Source: Adineta vaga (Eukaryota; Rotifera). Taken from it: DNA of 64,000 nt. Shown here piece by piece: positions 43,173 through 58,764 of the stretch (the first letter of the stretch is position 1; the number at the start of each line of letters is the position of its first letter). Both the position numbers and the translations under genes were made by a program. Location of the stretch: positions 8,494,001 through 8,558,000 of the forward strand of contig CP075495.1 in NCBI GenBank assembly GCA_021613535.1. Direction: 5' to 3'. Below the pieces are notes generated by a model. The model was given only the letters and a program-made list of their open reading frames with translations, had not been told where the DNA came from and did not search any database.

Positions 43173-43801
43173 ATGCGTTGGTACTGTTGGATCATCTTTT
43201 GTCTCATTGCCTGCTCTCTATCATGGGCTCTTCCATCAGTTGATGATGTGAATGAAAATACATTGATTGCAAGTGAAAAGGAAGATATAAAAAGTAGTCT
43301 TGTTGAAAACGGACTTTTAAATGAAGAGGAAGATGATGATGATGATGATGATGCTGATGATGATGACGATGAAGATGTATTGGCTATTACTGATCGACAT
43401 CTTCGAAAACAAAAACCTAAAAAAGAGAAAGATGAAGATAAATCAAGCGAAAGTGATGAAAAAGATGGAAAGAAATTAAAAAAGAAGAAATGTATCTGTT
43501 TCCAACGAAAACCACATCGATTTTATTTCAAAAAACGTCCACATTGGCCAGGTATATAAAGAATTCTTTATCTCTTGAAAATAAAACAGGATCAGTAATT
43601 TCTGTCTTTGTTTTTTTAAGGAAAACATCGTCAACGTCCATCCACGAATCAAGATAAAAAACGACCAACTTCATCATCTGCATCTCCAAGTAATCAAGGC
43701 AAACCAAATCAAAACGGATGTAAGACAGTACTTTGCAATCTTCTTTCATCAGTTAAAATTACCTTATCGAATTTTACAGCTAATGCAAGTCCACGTCCAT
43801 G
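43173..43801 (+). CDS. Secreted protein with acidic tract and basic Lys/Arg/His-rich tail
   Basis: Three exons: 43173-43551, about 43620-43720 and about 43780-43801. The N-terminus MRWYCWIIFCLIACSLSWA is a strong signal peptide with a likely cut before LPSVDD. An Asp-rich run (NEEEDDDDDDDADDDDDEDV, 43323-43376) follows, then Lys-rich charged repeats (RKQKPKKEKDEDKSSESDEK), a Cys pair (KKCICF), and a basic stretch (QRKPHRFYFKKRPHWPGKHR) before a Ser/Asn end. Acid runs in secreted proteins can bind calcium. It might also be processed at the many dibasic sites as a peptide precursor, but no repeated peptide or Gly-amide site is seen. No family recognised. Confidence 0.65.
43323..43376 (+). repeat. 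gat-rich triplet tract coding for poly-Asp
   Basis: Tandem gatgatgatgat codons interrupted by gct and gac. In-frame acidic run of the secreted protein. Confidence 0.8.
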
Positions 43802-43988
43802 AATGTCCGATGATGTTTGAATTGAATGCAATTAGAATCTTTATTTATCACATATTAATCTTTTTCTTTGATGTAGATTATAAAGTAGATTTTATTCTAT
43901 GAATAAAATATTCATCATATCTATTGGGCTAAGAATATTTGTTTACTTTTGTGATACTACGAATGCACAGAGATAGTTTGATGGAGCT

Positions 43989-44820
43989 TCATACTTTATC
44001 GATTTTTCTTGTTGTTAATTGATGTTGACGTGCTCCGATAGTGTTAAGAGGAGTAACTACTGGTCGACGACAATGTAAAAACAATATTCTAGTCTTTCGT
44101 CGTACTTTTGATAGACTACTAAGACATAGATATGGAACTACAGTTAGCATACACATAGACAACAGAAAAATCCATTCAGAAGTCTTTTGCATCAAAATCT
44201 TTATCACCTAATAAATGCCCCAGTTGTGTAATATTAAAACTTAAGTTTGTCGAACAACTCGTACCATAAGTAATATACTAAATACATTGATTAAACACAT
44301 TAATGCAAAACCATGCATAAATTGTTCATAGATAATAATTCTCACATGGATAGAAAAACATGAAACTTGTATAATAAATGAATGGATAAATAACACAAAA
44401 ACTAAGGGACATATGATGACCAATAAAACATTTTAAACGTGTATTCATCAGTTTTTTATGAAAGATGAAGATGTGGCGTTCAATTGATGCCCATAGAAGT
44501 AATAGAAAAGAAACGAGAACAAAGTAAAAATCAATAAAATTATAAATATAACAATAGGCTAACGTAGTCGGCCAATTTATCCCTGTAATGTGATAACTTA
44601 CACTCATTGGTGCATCAGTAACTATTTGAGCGCATGTATTGATTAGTAAATGAATGATAACATGATTATTATGAACACGATAGTGTGCACGATAGTTGAT
44701 AGGAAATGGTACAAAACAAAAATGAAACATGGAATCGAAATTATAGTAACAGATAACAAAAGTGAAAATTGAATTGATCGCGGAGGAAATATGTACTTGA
44801 AATGAGAAATTGTTCAACAT
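43989..44820 (-). pseudogene. Rhodopsin-like GPCR, frame broken, C-terminal part degraded
   Basis: The minus-strand frame 44820-44326 reads as a 7TM receptor: a TM2 start NNHVIIHLLINTCAQIVTDA, a TM3 end LLLLWASIERHIFIFHKKLM (ERH in place of DRY), TM4 SLSFCVIYPFIYYTSFMFF and then PCENYY, after which it stops. A hydrophobic TM5-like stretch continues in another frame (EQFMHGFALMCLINVFSILL), as if one base had been inserted at 44327-44330. A GT-AG intron of 57 nt could then join MQKTSEWIFLLSMCMLTVVP (TM6-like) and end at 43989. No TM7 with NPxxY follows. Such SIERH receptors form large families in bdelloids. An alternative 67-nt GT-AG intron removing the TM5 region is possible but gives no receptor. 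I call it a probable pseudogene. Confidence 0.55.
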
Positions 44821-45761
44821 TGCTATTGTAATGTTGGCAACTATCAGTGTAAGTCAGTTGATTTAGAATAAACAGCATTGAAGACAAACAATATAAACAA
44901 AAAAAATGTTAGATCCTATATATTATCTACAAAACTACACGGATGTACGCATATTATTGTAATCCATTGTTATTTTTCATCATTGATTATATGTTTTCTA
45001 ATTATTTTTTTGTGACTGTGTTGTATTCTTTTTTTTTTACCTAGACAAAATATTGTGAAATGTTTATTCATTCGATACAAATGATATTGAGAAAACTTGC
45101 TGAAAAATCTTTTTCATGTACTAAATCGTAAATGCTGAAGATGAATAATTAGAAATTCATGCAAACAAAAGGATGTTTTTTTATATTGTGTTGACAGGAA
45201 ACATTCGTATACAAAAGACAAAATCGCTTTGATAGTCACAGTCATACAATTTACACATGTATGTTATTTTAGGTAATGTGCTTTAATTTTCAACAGGAAA
45301 CGCCTTTGTTTTTCCATCATACGATGCATTTTTACGTATTAGAACTATCACTTTTGACTGACCTCGAAAAGAATTTCTATTTATATAAACCAATTTTGAT
45401 TCAATACTAAAATATCTTAATCATCATTCATTCGTACAGCGTAATGAGGGTATTTTTTGATTAAAAAATAGAATGCTGCTGTAATTTGTTGTCTAGTGTA
45501 ACTGTAAGATATTCGAAGATTGTGAGAACGTTTGATTTCCATTGAATTGTTCACTATTTCACTTTCTATTTTTATTTTTATTTATACGATAAAACCAATT
45601 TTACAAAAAAAGAAATACTCTGAGGAAAAACATTACATGAGTAGTAGAATCGCTGATTAAGATTAGATTAGAAAATAGAAAAATGTTTAGAGGGAAAAAA
45701 ACTACGTTATTCTAAACTGACTAATTCATATCTAAAGGAAAGAAATGTTTGATTTGTATCT
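44821..45761. other. Gene-free stretch
   Basis: About 940 bp. Very AT-rich, with poly-T runs (about 45030-45037) and no supported coding frame, RNA gene or repeat family. Confidence 0.55.
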
Positions 45762-46274
45762 TCAATTATTAATTCGAATTAATTGTTTATCAAGGATTAA
45801 TGGTAACATTATAATTGCAGGTAGTGTATGTTGTTTAACTTTTCGAATATTTTCTTTTAAATCATCAATTTTCCATTTAATTAAATCAATATCTTGCTCA
45901 TTTCCATCATTCGTTACAATGAATTCTTCAATTTGATACTGTAATCGACGAATATCTTTACGTTGTTTATCATATTTTTCATAAATGTACCGATTAAACT
46001 CTTGACATTTCTCTTCCGATAGACGATCAATTGTTGTATAACTATCAACACGCCATTGTAACATTTGTTGACGAAAATTTGCGATTGCTCGTTCGATATC
46101 TAATGTTTTTAATTGCAAATCAATTTCATCGATTTCAATTTTTAATGGATTTAATTGAGAATCTATTGAATTCATATGTTGCCATAAATGTTCAAGACAA
46201 AAATCTTTCTTACAACATTTACATAATGCTCGTGATAATCGTTTACATCGATCCGTATAACATTTTTGAGACAT
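45762..46274 (-). CDS. Small B-box/AN1-like Cys protein with coiled coil (TRIM-like fragment)
   Basis: 170 residues, single exon. The N-terminus has a compact Cys/His group: CYTDRCKRLSRALCKCCKKD, then FCLEHLWQHM, similar to a B-box or AN1-type zinc-binding module. The rest is one long helix (LNPLKIEIDEIDLQLKTLDI, RQQMLQWRVDSYTTIDRL, KYDKQRKDIRRLQYQIEEF), with a hydrophobic end LPAIIMLPLILDK. The layout is that of the middle of a TRIM protein without RING or C-terminal domain. Similar short proteins occur in many copies in bdelloid genomes as I recall; zinc binding and dimerisation are inferred. No intron. Confidence 0.7.
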   Translation of the reverse strand: MSQKCYTDRCKRLSRALCKCCKKDFCLEHLWQHMNSIDSQLNPLKIEIDEIDLQLKTLDIERAIANFRQQMLQWRVDSYTTIDRLSEEKCQEFNRYIYEKYDKQRKDIRRLQYQIEEFIVTNDGNEQDIDLIKWKIDDLKENIRKVKQHTLPAIIMLPLILDKQLIRINN

Positions 46275-46808
46275 TGATTGATGATGAAATCAGCCGAAGA
46301 AAAAAATTTGTGTTTTAATATTGTGGAAAAGAAATATTATGACGAGAAAAAAAATCCAACCGAAGAGTTTATTTCTGTTTTTCACTAATCATTTGTCATC
46401 GTAGTAAATAATGTTGATGTCAATATTTAGTTTTCAATAGGTTCCATTCAATTAAGAATAATGAGTTGATTCTGTTTTATCGAGAAATAGGTCAAAGAAA
46501 ATAATGAGAGAATATATTTCATATCTTTTGACATCTCAAACTCCCAGCACGCAAACATCAGATGAACGGAACTCTATCGTGAACATTTCACATTGTATAA
46601 AACTATATTTTTTTTTTATAAAAAATGCAAATAGAATCGATACATACTAAAGAAAACATATCATTCCTTACAAAACGCTGATGTATTTTTTTTTAAATAA
46701 ATATTTGTCTCATTCTGTGTACTTTTAATTAGTAAAATCGTGAAAATATTTCTTCAAAGACAGAACATTGTGTATGTTTTTTATTTCAAAAGCAATTAAC
46801 AAAAATAT
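46275..46808. other. Gene-free stretch between two minus-strand genes
   Basis: About 530 bp. AT-rich, no supported gene; presumed promoter of the B-box gene and 3' UTR of its upstream neighbour. Confidence 0.5.
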
Positions 46809-48885
46809 TTAACAATGAACAAATAATTTTCTTTGTTGTCTTTCATAGTATTCTTGATCAAATAAACTAAATACAGAACTTTGAATATCGAGATCAATTT
46901 CTTCTAAATACCACTGTTGTTTCTTATTTAAAATCATATTCCAATGATCATGATATAATAACATACAATTAATAAATAATCGTTCATCATGTGTCATTAA
47001 ACGTTCGGATTCACTTTCAACAGGTATCCATGTTCGACAAAGTGTTTCTTGTTTACCCGTACGTATATAAGGTATATCATTATCAATAAAACCACATTGA
47101 CGTGAACTATCACCGATAACAAATTGTCGACCAAATTGATTTTTATAATTCGTTGTTAAATAGTCTAAAGAAGATTTTTCAAATAATTGTACAAAACATA
47201 ATCCTTTGGATTTAAGAAATATATCTAAGGAAAGAAATTTTAATTCAAAATCTTGATTTTTTGGATTGGGTAAACGTTTTGCCATGTAGATAGTACCATG
47301 TATAGAATTCCAAAAGTAATTTTCTCGTGCTTGTTCACTAATTATATTATACGAGTGAGCTTGAGATGATTCCGACGAAAAACGATGAATATAAGAAGAT
47401 GGTAAAAGTAAATATTGATGATAACGACTATGAATATCAGTTAAATTTATATAAATTTTATTAGTGTTTATACATTTGATAAATGGATAAATATACGAGT
47501 CGATTTGAACAAAACCACCTGATTCTTCCACAATGGATAGATCTAACTAAAAACAAAGAAAAATCAAACATAGATTGTATCAATGAATGCAATTATCTTA
47601 CACGTTTCTCGAAAAATAAACGTCGTTGTGCAATATTTGTTGAAGAAACACATAAGGAATCGATTTCATTATTTGATTGTCGCGTTTGTCTAGAAAGAAA
47701 GTCATTATTCAATCGACTGACATGTCAAGAGAAAGATCTTATAGATCAATACGAACATATAGTATTGTATGTAAACATATGAAGAATGTCTAATGTGAAT
47801 ACAGAATGTACAAGAATAGATTGGATATATTTTCAATCTAACCGATTCTAATTTATAGACAATCTCAATGCTTTCATCGACTGTGTGAGATGAATAACAT
47901 TCAGATAAGTATAGAAGACTTTAATTGTTTGAATAGGTGAATATTTCATTATTACCAAGGAGAGTTCTTTCTTCTCTAATTTACTACTATTTCATCGAGT
48001 ATATGTTTATGTGTATAAACAGCTTCTAATGCAAAATTGTCTTCATCGATTATCACTATTTCGAGCCAAAATACCAATACTTCCTTCGTTAATGGAATAG
48101 TCGTTTAGGGAAAGAAGAACCCAATTTCTATAATTCTGTAAGGTAGATTTTGTTTTAATCATATAAAACAATTTCTCACAAATGACATACTTTTCAATTT
48201 GATTTAAAACTAATTTTTCTTCGATTGTCCATCTTGATTTAACTTCTTGTCTCATTGTTTCAAGAATTTGTTCCCATTTTTCTGTATTAAAATATTTTGT
48301 TTGAAAAAATGATGTTGAACAATCCAAAATACCAAGAAGACAATCAAGTAGAGCAACACTTAATAATCGATTGGACCATTCAGCATGATTTTCAGGTATT
48401 ATATCAATACTTGATGATAGAGAATCAATAACACGATCATAATAAACAATTTCAATAGATGTCATTTCAAGTATAGGCAAGTTTTTCACCATATCTAATA
48501 TTGGACTTGAACGGTTCAGTTGATGTTGATCAAGTACGTTCAATGCATATGAAAATCGAATATATGGAACATAATGATTATTTGATAAACTAAAAACAAA
48601 ACAAATCAAAACATTTATAATATCAAATTATTATCTTACTAACCGAAAAAGTATTGGAATACGATATCGATAAAATGTCAAAAGACCATAATGTTTTCTA
48701 TGTGAGGGTAAGTCAATTGGACGCAATGGTGATGATTGAATTTGGGAAGTATTTGGAGATTTATTAAGTAGAATATCATTTAATTCATCATCTAAATTTC
48801 CATTATCTGTAGTTTCTGATGAAAGAAATTGACCTTCATATTCAATAAATTCAAATGGATCATCACCTAAACTACATAGATCCAT
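46809..48885 (-). CDS. Orphan large protein, exon structure partly unresolved
   Basis: Three good coding stretches in order on the minus strand: 48885-48640 (MDLCSLGDDPFEFIEYEGQF to YRYRIPILFR), about 48590-48050 (LSNNHYVPYIRFSYALNVLD, LLSVALLDCLLGILD, WTIEEKLVLNQIEKYVI), and about 47695-46809 (SLCVSSTNIAQRRLFFEKR joined over a 55-nt intron to LDLSIVEESGGFVQIDSYI, ending RQQRKLFVHC). Between 48050 and 47700 several short in-frame pieces exist (DEDNFALEAVYTHKHILDEI, LLYLSECYSSHTVDE) but I could not fix the splice sites; a frame break or two separate genes remain possible. No family, signal peptide or membrane span recognised. The composition is that of a soluble mixed alpha/beta protein. Confidence 0.5.
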
Positions 48886-49325
48886 TTATAATGATCGCTT
48901 TTCACTAGTAGATAGTTTACTGATAAATAATCTCAAAATGAGAATTCGATGCAAGATCGAATATGTAGAGAAAAGAGAAAAAGAAGACAATGCACATGGT
49001 TAATGAACGAAGAAAAGAGGAAAAGAGAAGAAAGATTTATATGAATTCTACAGAACAGATATCATATAGCTTCGTTGTAAAAGAAACTGTAAATTCAAAT
49101 CTATTATCAATAATCTAAATATTTTCATATCATTGTAATGTGTCTTTTTCTATTGTGAAGCATTGAAATTATAATAAAAATGCGCGTATCAATGATAAAC
49201 TTTATATATGAAGGTCTTTGTATGTTCATATCAATCCTGATAAAATCGTCGATATTTTCATATTTGAGTTTATTTAAATATTAAACAAAAACAAAAGAAA
49301 TAGTATACAAACATTTTAACAATTT
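48886..49325. other. Gap between orphan gene and profilin
   Basis: 440 bp without coding signal. It should hold the orphan's promoter and the profilin 3' UTR. Confidence 0.5.
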
Positions 49326-49883
49326 TTATTCTTCTTTTGCTTTGAAATATTCACCTAGAATGAAAAAAAATAATATACTTACCATTCAGACTTTTTTTCT
49401 ATCTTACCTAATTTTTCCACTGCTTCAATAGCAATTGCTGGATTCATTCGATCATTGAATGTTCCGAATAGAATATAAACTTTTGTTTTAACAACGATTA
49501 ATCCTCGATTATTCTAAACGAAATTGGTTGAAGATTTATTTATATTGAAAGATTTCTGTACTTCTTTAGCATAAATCGATTCATTATCAGTTCGAATACA
49601 TGTATAATAAGTCTCATTAAAATAAAGACCTTTTTTACGTAAAAGCGTCGGTTGATTAAATGCATTGACAAGTGTATCAACATCAGTTTGTTCTAGCTAA
49701 AGAAAAAAAGAAGTCAAGATTTTATTCATTCAATTTCTCTTATTTTGTTAGAATAAATCTGAATACTTTATAACCAACAGATGTTGTCTTTATTTGACTA
49801 GTATCACGAATAAGTAATCCACATTTTTCAATATGACCCGAATCGATCAATGCTGTATGCAGTAATACTTGAAGTTGATTCAT
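49326..49883 (-). CDS. PFN4: Profilin-4-like protein
   Basis: Four short exons (about 49883-49767, 49699-49571, 49514-49408 and the last to 49326) join into about 128 residues, the normal profilin length. The order MNQLQVLLHTALIDSGHIEK, KTTSVGYKLEQTDVDTLVNA, LLRKKGLYFNETYYTCIRTD, ESIYAKENNRGLIVVKTKVY, and a C-terminal NPAIAIEAVEKLGEYFKAKE follows vertebrate profilin-4 closely. Profilins bind actin and poly-proline, but profilin-4 is the testis-type form that lacks many actin-binding residues and prefers acidic lipids. Splice junctions GTATTC..TTTAG, GTACAG..TTTAG and GTAAGA..TCTAG keep the frame. The exons are too short to show as single long frames, so this gene is easily missed. Confidence 0.85.
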
Positions 49884-50515
49884 GATAATGATCGATTTGT
49901 TCACTTACAATACTTTTTATACTACACATTTTTCTTTCTTTCTTATTCTTTTTTTTTCTTCTACTTTCAGCCATATTTATGGAAGTTGCACTGACTTCAG
50001 CCTCCTTCTTTTTAATGCTTTTCTTTTCTTCATTTCGATACATATCAACCATCAAGGACAAAGAAAGCAGTAAAATTTTACATGAAAATCTTCTTAAAAT
50101 TTCAATTAAAAGTTATAGAAAGTTCAATCCGTTTTTAGTCTTTCTAGTCACATAAATCTCTGTAGTCCTATATCCAAAAAAAGGAGAGATGGAAGAAGAA
50201 CTTAAACTATACGTTCAAACAAATAATTTTTCTTCCACATTTATCAAATGTGAAGATATACAAACTATATGCACACCAATCAGAAATCACGGTATACATA
50301 AACGATCAAATACGAAACAAAAAAGAAGTGCTAGAGCTAACACGAAAATGTGTTGCTGACCAATGAACAGAATGTTAAATGTATAATTTCGAATAGAAGA
50401 AGGGCATGTCGAAAAAAAAACAAGCTAATAATAATGATAAGATTAGCAATATGAATAAACCACACAATACAATAAATTAGTCATATCATATTCATCTTGT
50501 CGAATCATATAGCAT
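49884..50515. other. Gene-free stretch upstream of profilin
   Basis: About 630 bp. A Lys/Glu-rich minus frame (about 50061-49828) overlaps the profilin first exon and looks like a shadow of 5' UTR sequence. Nothing else seen. Confidence 0.5.
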
Positions 50516-51237
50516 TTATTTGGTCGTTTTCTTTCCACGACCACCTACGCGTTTGCGACCAGTTGTACCTGTTTTCTTATTACCAGCAGTTCGTTTTATA
50601 TATGCTTTTCCCTCCTATTTGAAACAAAACTTGAAAGAGAAAATACATGAGATAAAACGCAATTTACTTTGGCAGTATTCGCCATTGTACCAAGTCGTTT
50701 TAATGCTGGTTTTCGTCCACCTGTTGATTTAGTTACTTCTTGAAGAGCTTGTTTAGCTTTAACAGCTGCTTGTCGACGTTTCGTTTCCGCACGTGTATCA
50801 CCAAGTGATTGTGCACCAATAATTGTTTTGCCCTCCTTCAAAATCAATTCATGTCTTTTCTATTAAAAGCAGTTTTCATTAATTTATCGTACATACTTTT
50901 GCTGTGGTTTTCATTGTCCGTGCTTTTGACAGTTTTGGTTTTGATGTTGTTGTAGTTGTTGCACTAGATGAAGCCGTTGTCGTCGGAGGTGATGCTGTTT
51001 CATCAGCATCATCATCAGTGGATATATCTGACTTATCACGTGCATTTAACATGGCATTGACATGCTTTAATTTATCTTCACCCCATACTTGTTTCAAAAA
51101 TTCTTGACCAGCCTATATAATAATATCGGATATAAAGAAAGGAAGATCTCGGTTATTAGTCTTACGGCAGCAGTAGAAGCCATTGTTCCAGCTTTTTTTA
51201 ATGATGCCTTTGTGGTTTTACTTTTTTTAGGAGCCAT
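50516..51237 (-). CDS. Basic Lys/Ala/Thr-rich nuclear-type protein with triplicated motif
   Basis: Four exons: MAPKKSKTTKASLKKAGTMA, then AGQEFLKQVWGEDKLKHVNA, then KEGKTIIGAQSLGDTRAETK, and finally KEGKAYIKRTAGNKKTGTTG, ending KRVGGRGKKTTK. A short unit recurs next to each exon end: LKKAGTMASTA, LSKARTMKTTAK and LKRLGTMANTAK, the last two each followed by EGK across the intron. The protein is about 190 residues and strongly basic, with a Ser/Thr/Asp linker (ISTDDDADETASPPTTTASS). Composition is like a linker histone or other chromatin protein, but no winged-helix core is visible. DNA or chromatin binding is inferred from charge only. No family recognised. Confidence 0.65.
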
Positions 51238-52268
51238 CAATTTGTTCTAGAGGTGTTTATGTGTGCACAGGTATATGTAAAAAATAGTAAAGAAAAGAAC
51301 GAGAAAAATGAAATAAAGATTTGAAAAAAATGGACGTTTATCTAAAATACACAGATTTTACGTTTACTATAAGATTGATGTAATGAACATATATATTGAT
51401 AGGAATGTTCATAGGAGGTCTATAGAAAACTGAGAGTTTATATTGATCCTAAAAGACGTAATTTCACATATTTCAGTGTTATATGTGCAATAACTTGTTG
51501 TTGCCTATGTAGGAAAAATGCGTGTGAGCGTATGTGTGGGTATTGATAAAGTCAATAAAGAAAAAGAAAGAAAGAAAGAAAAAATGTCAAAATCGTAGCC
51601 ATCGTCAAAATTCTTTTTCAGCCTGGCCCTCTATATTGCTTCTGTATGAAACAGTTAATTACGTATTAATTGCAAAAAAATCAAAATATTCATTACACTA
51701 GACATTCTAATTTGAAAAATATCGAATATTGTTGATCAATGATTGAAAAAGAAAGTACGAAAAGATGAAAAAGTTACGCTTAGTTTTCTTATACTACTTT
51801 TAAAGTCCGTATCGGTATGCTAAAATACCATATAGACACCTAGATATGGGTCATAGTTAGTGAAAAAACTTACGTTTAACTGCTAATAAAATATTTTATC
51901 ATCTATCTATTCGAAGATATATAGTCAAATAATAAAAAGTAAATTAACATAATCTTTCTACTTATAGCATCGCTATTCGATTGGCTTACCAAAGTTTCTC
52001 TAATTTGGAATATAAAAGAAAAGAGAACATTTTAATCATCCGAACGTATAATACCTATTCTATCGAGGGTAATGGGGCCGTAAATTATGTAAGAAGAGCT
52101 CGTGGTAAGCAAGAGAACAGAAAAAAAGTCAAGTAAAATAAAACTAAGTATGATACACGAAACATAAATTTGTGCATTGTCATCATCATCATCATCTATA
52201 GAATATATTTTATGTGATACATTCGTTTCATATCTCTACATATTTGTTTTTTATATAATTTAGATAAG
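51238..52268. other. Divergent gene-free stretch between basic protein (-) and GST (+)
   Basis: About 1 kb. It holds a gaaa-type simple repeat, a cat-triplet run near 52178 and presumed promoters. The plus strand ends tttttatataatttag (AG at 52262-52263), six bases before the GST ATG, acceptor-like. Confidence 0.5.
51559..51584. repeat. (GAAA)n simple repeat
   Basis: Tandem aaag/gaaa units, slightly imperfect. Confidence 0.85.
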
Positions 52269-53095
52269 ATGACTAGTGTTGAGAATAAAACTACTACGTC
52301 GACTAGTCCATTAATAACTGTTTATTGGTTGAATGAAAGTCGTGCTGATCGAATATTATTATTACTCGAAGAATTAGAAATACCGTATGTTATTGAAAAA
52401 GTTGAACGTGGTTTGGATAAACTTGCACCAGCAGAATTAAAAAAAATTCATCCATTAGGAAAAAGTCCAGTAATTAAAGATGGTGATAAAGTAGTGGCTG
52501 AGTCAGGTTTTATTATTGATTATTTAATTGGTAAATATGGAAAAGAAAAGCATTTAAAACCAACAAATGAAGACGATTTATTTCAATATAATTATGTATG
52601 TTGCGTTCTTCGTTCTATTCCTTAGTTTCATTGAATCATTCATTGTTTTCTTTTTCTTCTAGTTTTTACATTACATTGAAGGAAGTTTAATGCCTATTTT
52701 AGTAATGAAATATGTCTTTTCAAATTTACAAAAACAAGCTCCATGGTTAATTAAACCAGTGGTTAATGGTATTTGTAACAAAATTAATGAATTATATTTA
52801 GGACCAAATATTCAAACACATCTCGATTTTCTCGAAGGAGAACTCAGACAGAGAAAATGGTTAGCCGGTGAACAATTTTCTGGTGCCGATATTCAGGTAT
52901 TTCAAGCATATATTGTTTTTTTACGCATGTATTTATTCTTCATAGGCAAGTTTTGCAGTGGAAATGTTATTGAAACGAGCTGCTGTTAATGAAGAGAGTG
53001 TACCTAATTTAAATCGATATGTTGCAGCTATGCGTGAACGACCTGCATACAAACGAGCAATGGAAAAAGTTGGAAAAACTGCAATTGCTGAGTAA
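52269..53095 (+). CDS. Glutathione S-transferase, yeast Gtt1-like
   Basis: Conjugates glutathione to electrophiles. Three exons: 52269-52595, about 52663-52896, and about 52946-53095. The N-terminal thioredoxin-type domain begins VYWLNESRADRILLLLEELE, has the cis-Pro context KIHPLGKSPVIKDGDKV and the glutathione contact AESGFIIDYL. The C-terminal helical domain has YFLHYIEGSLMPILVMKYVF, HLDFLEGELRQRKWLAGEQF and SGADIQASFAVEMLLKRAA. These stretches match the fungal/bacterial Gtt1 class better than the usual animal alpha, mu, pi, sigma or theta classes, so an origin by transfer is possible, as is common in bdelloids. It has normal short introns, so any transfer is old. Membrane anchoring as in yeast Gtt1 is not evident. 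Confidence 0.8.
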
Positions 53096-54032
53096 AACTG
53101 CTGCAACTATTTGAAACAATATTTATCTGATTACCAATACATGTACCATTATTTTTCTATTACATTGACAACAAATGTGCTTTTCCAGAGAAAAAAAAAT
53201 AAAAAGTTTTATCGCCATTCAATCTATATGATGAACCAAAGTATTCTATCTGTCAAAAAACATGAAATGGAGTTGAACGATGAAAATAATAATGATTTGC
53301 TAATTACAAATGTGTCACTGATTCCAATGAACGAAATACACTATTCAGACTCACGTGCTTTAGAGTACTTGTTAGTTAATAGCTTCATACCACTTATAAT
53401 ACTATCTATATACAAACTATGTTTTCATGAATCGATCTTGAGATGATAATAAGTATACTTGAGTGACTAAAACGTCTATTTAGCAAACCAAAGCATTCTA
53501 AAATCACTCACTTTGATATGCAAATAGGCAAGAAATTAATCATTAATATTCGAATAAACAGATACATCTTGAGTTATTATATTAAATAAGCCGGTATATT
53601 CAATATTATGATCTTTACTTGAAACTAAAACTTATCTTCATCAATTTTCACTATACTCACTGAATATCAAAGGAAATTTCTTGTGATAATGGGAAACAAG
53701 AAGTAGCTATTGAAAATAAAATTCTAAACCAATATTCGGCACAAATCTTAGTTTATACGAACAGTAATTTATATATTCAATATTGGAATCATGTTTGTCT
53801 GATTCATAGCGACATCTATACATATTCTTTATATTGCACTCGTATAAAATACGATCGGTCGTCCTTTATAACCTTTGCCAGTTGCAGCTATGATGTTTTT
53901 TATTCGTTCTTTTTACCAATCATACATGCTTAAAAAAAAATAAAAATCTATGTCTTAAAAACGAGTAATTGAACCTTAGTTTAGCTATTATCTTCATTAA
54001 TTTGTTAATTTGTGTATTAAATTTAATTGAAT
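53096..54032. other. Gene-free stretch upstream of the demethylase
   Basis: About 940 bp. An open frame of about 110 codons (to 53446) has no splice support and weak composition. Otherwise AT-rich non-coding DNA with the presumed promoter of the next gene. Confidence 0.5.
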
Positions 54033-58359
<4,327 letters not shown>

Positions 58360-58764
58360 CCTTTTTTCTACGTTCAATTATAATATTATCTCAGGGATTA
58401 CATTTGTCTTGTTCTTTGTTTGGCTCAATATTTATATACGATATTTGTTGTATATCATTATCGTACTTTCTCCTGAACTGTCTTATTCTTAGATATATCG
58501 AGTTTATTTGTTTCTTCTCCTTAATCTGTGTTCAGTTCTCTCCGCTTTATGAAATATCTTTATAATAGATTAGTTTTCATGTGTATATAAGTGTTGTTCC
58601 TTCTTTTATGATTGTTTTCTGTACTATCGATTGTAACGATACAAAAACACGTAAACAAATTTCAAAACAAATGATGTCATCTCTGACAGTATTGCACAAT
58701 TATGATATTTCACCTTTTTTCTTCTCTTTACATATTGATGATCATTTGCAAGTTTTTTCGTCGA
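58360..58764. other. Gap between demethylase and TatD genes
   Basis: 405 bp on the same strand. AT-rich; an open frame runs into TatD from 58702 but reads as leader-like hydrophobic residues without a good ATG context. Confidence 0.5.

Noticed and set aside
44259-44330. 67-nt GT-AG intron in the GPCR
   Set aside because: Possible by signals but would delete the TM5-like segment and yields a short non-receptor tail, so the frame-break reading is preferred.
53111-53446. Open frame downstream of GST
   Set aside because: Begins without ATG, composition is like translated AT-rich non-coding DNA, and no splice sites link it to a gene.
58702-58764. N-terminal hydrophobic extension of TatD
   Set aside because: Could be a leader, but it does not begin at a good ATG and TatD proteins begin at the FDIG-type strand, so the ATG at 58765 is preferred.
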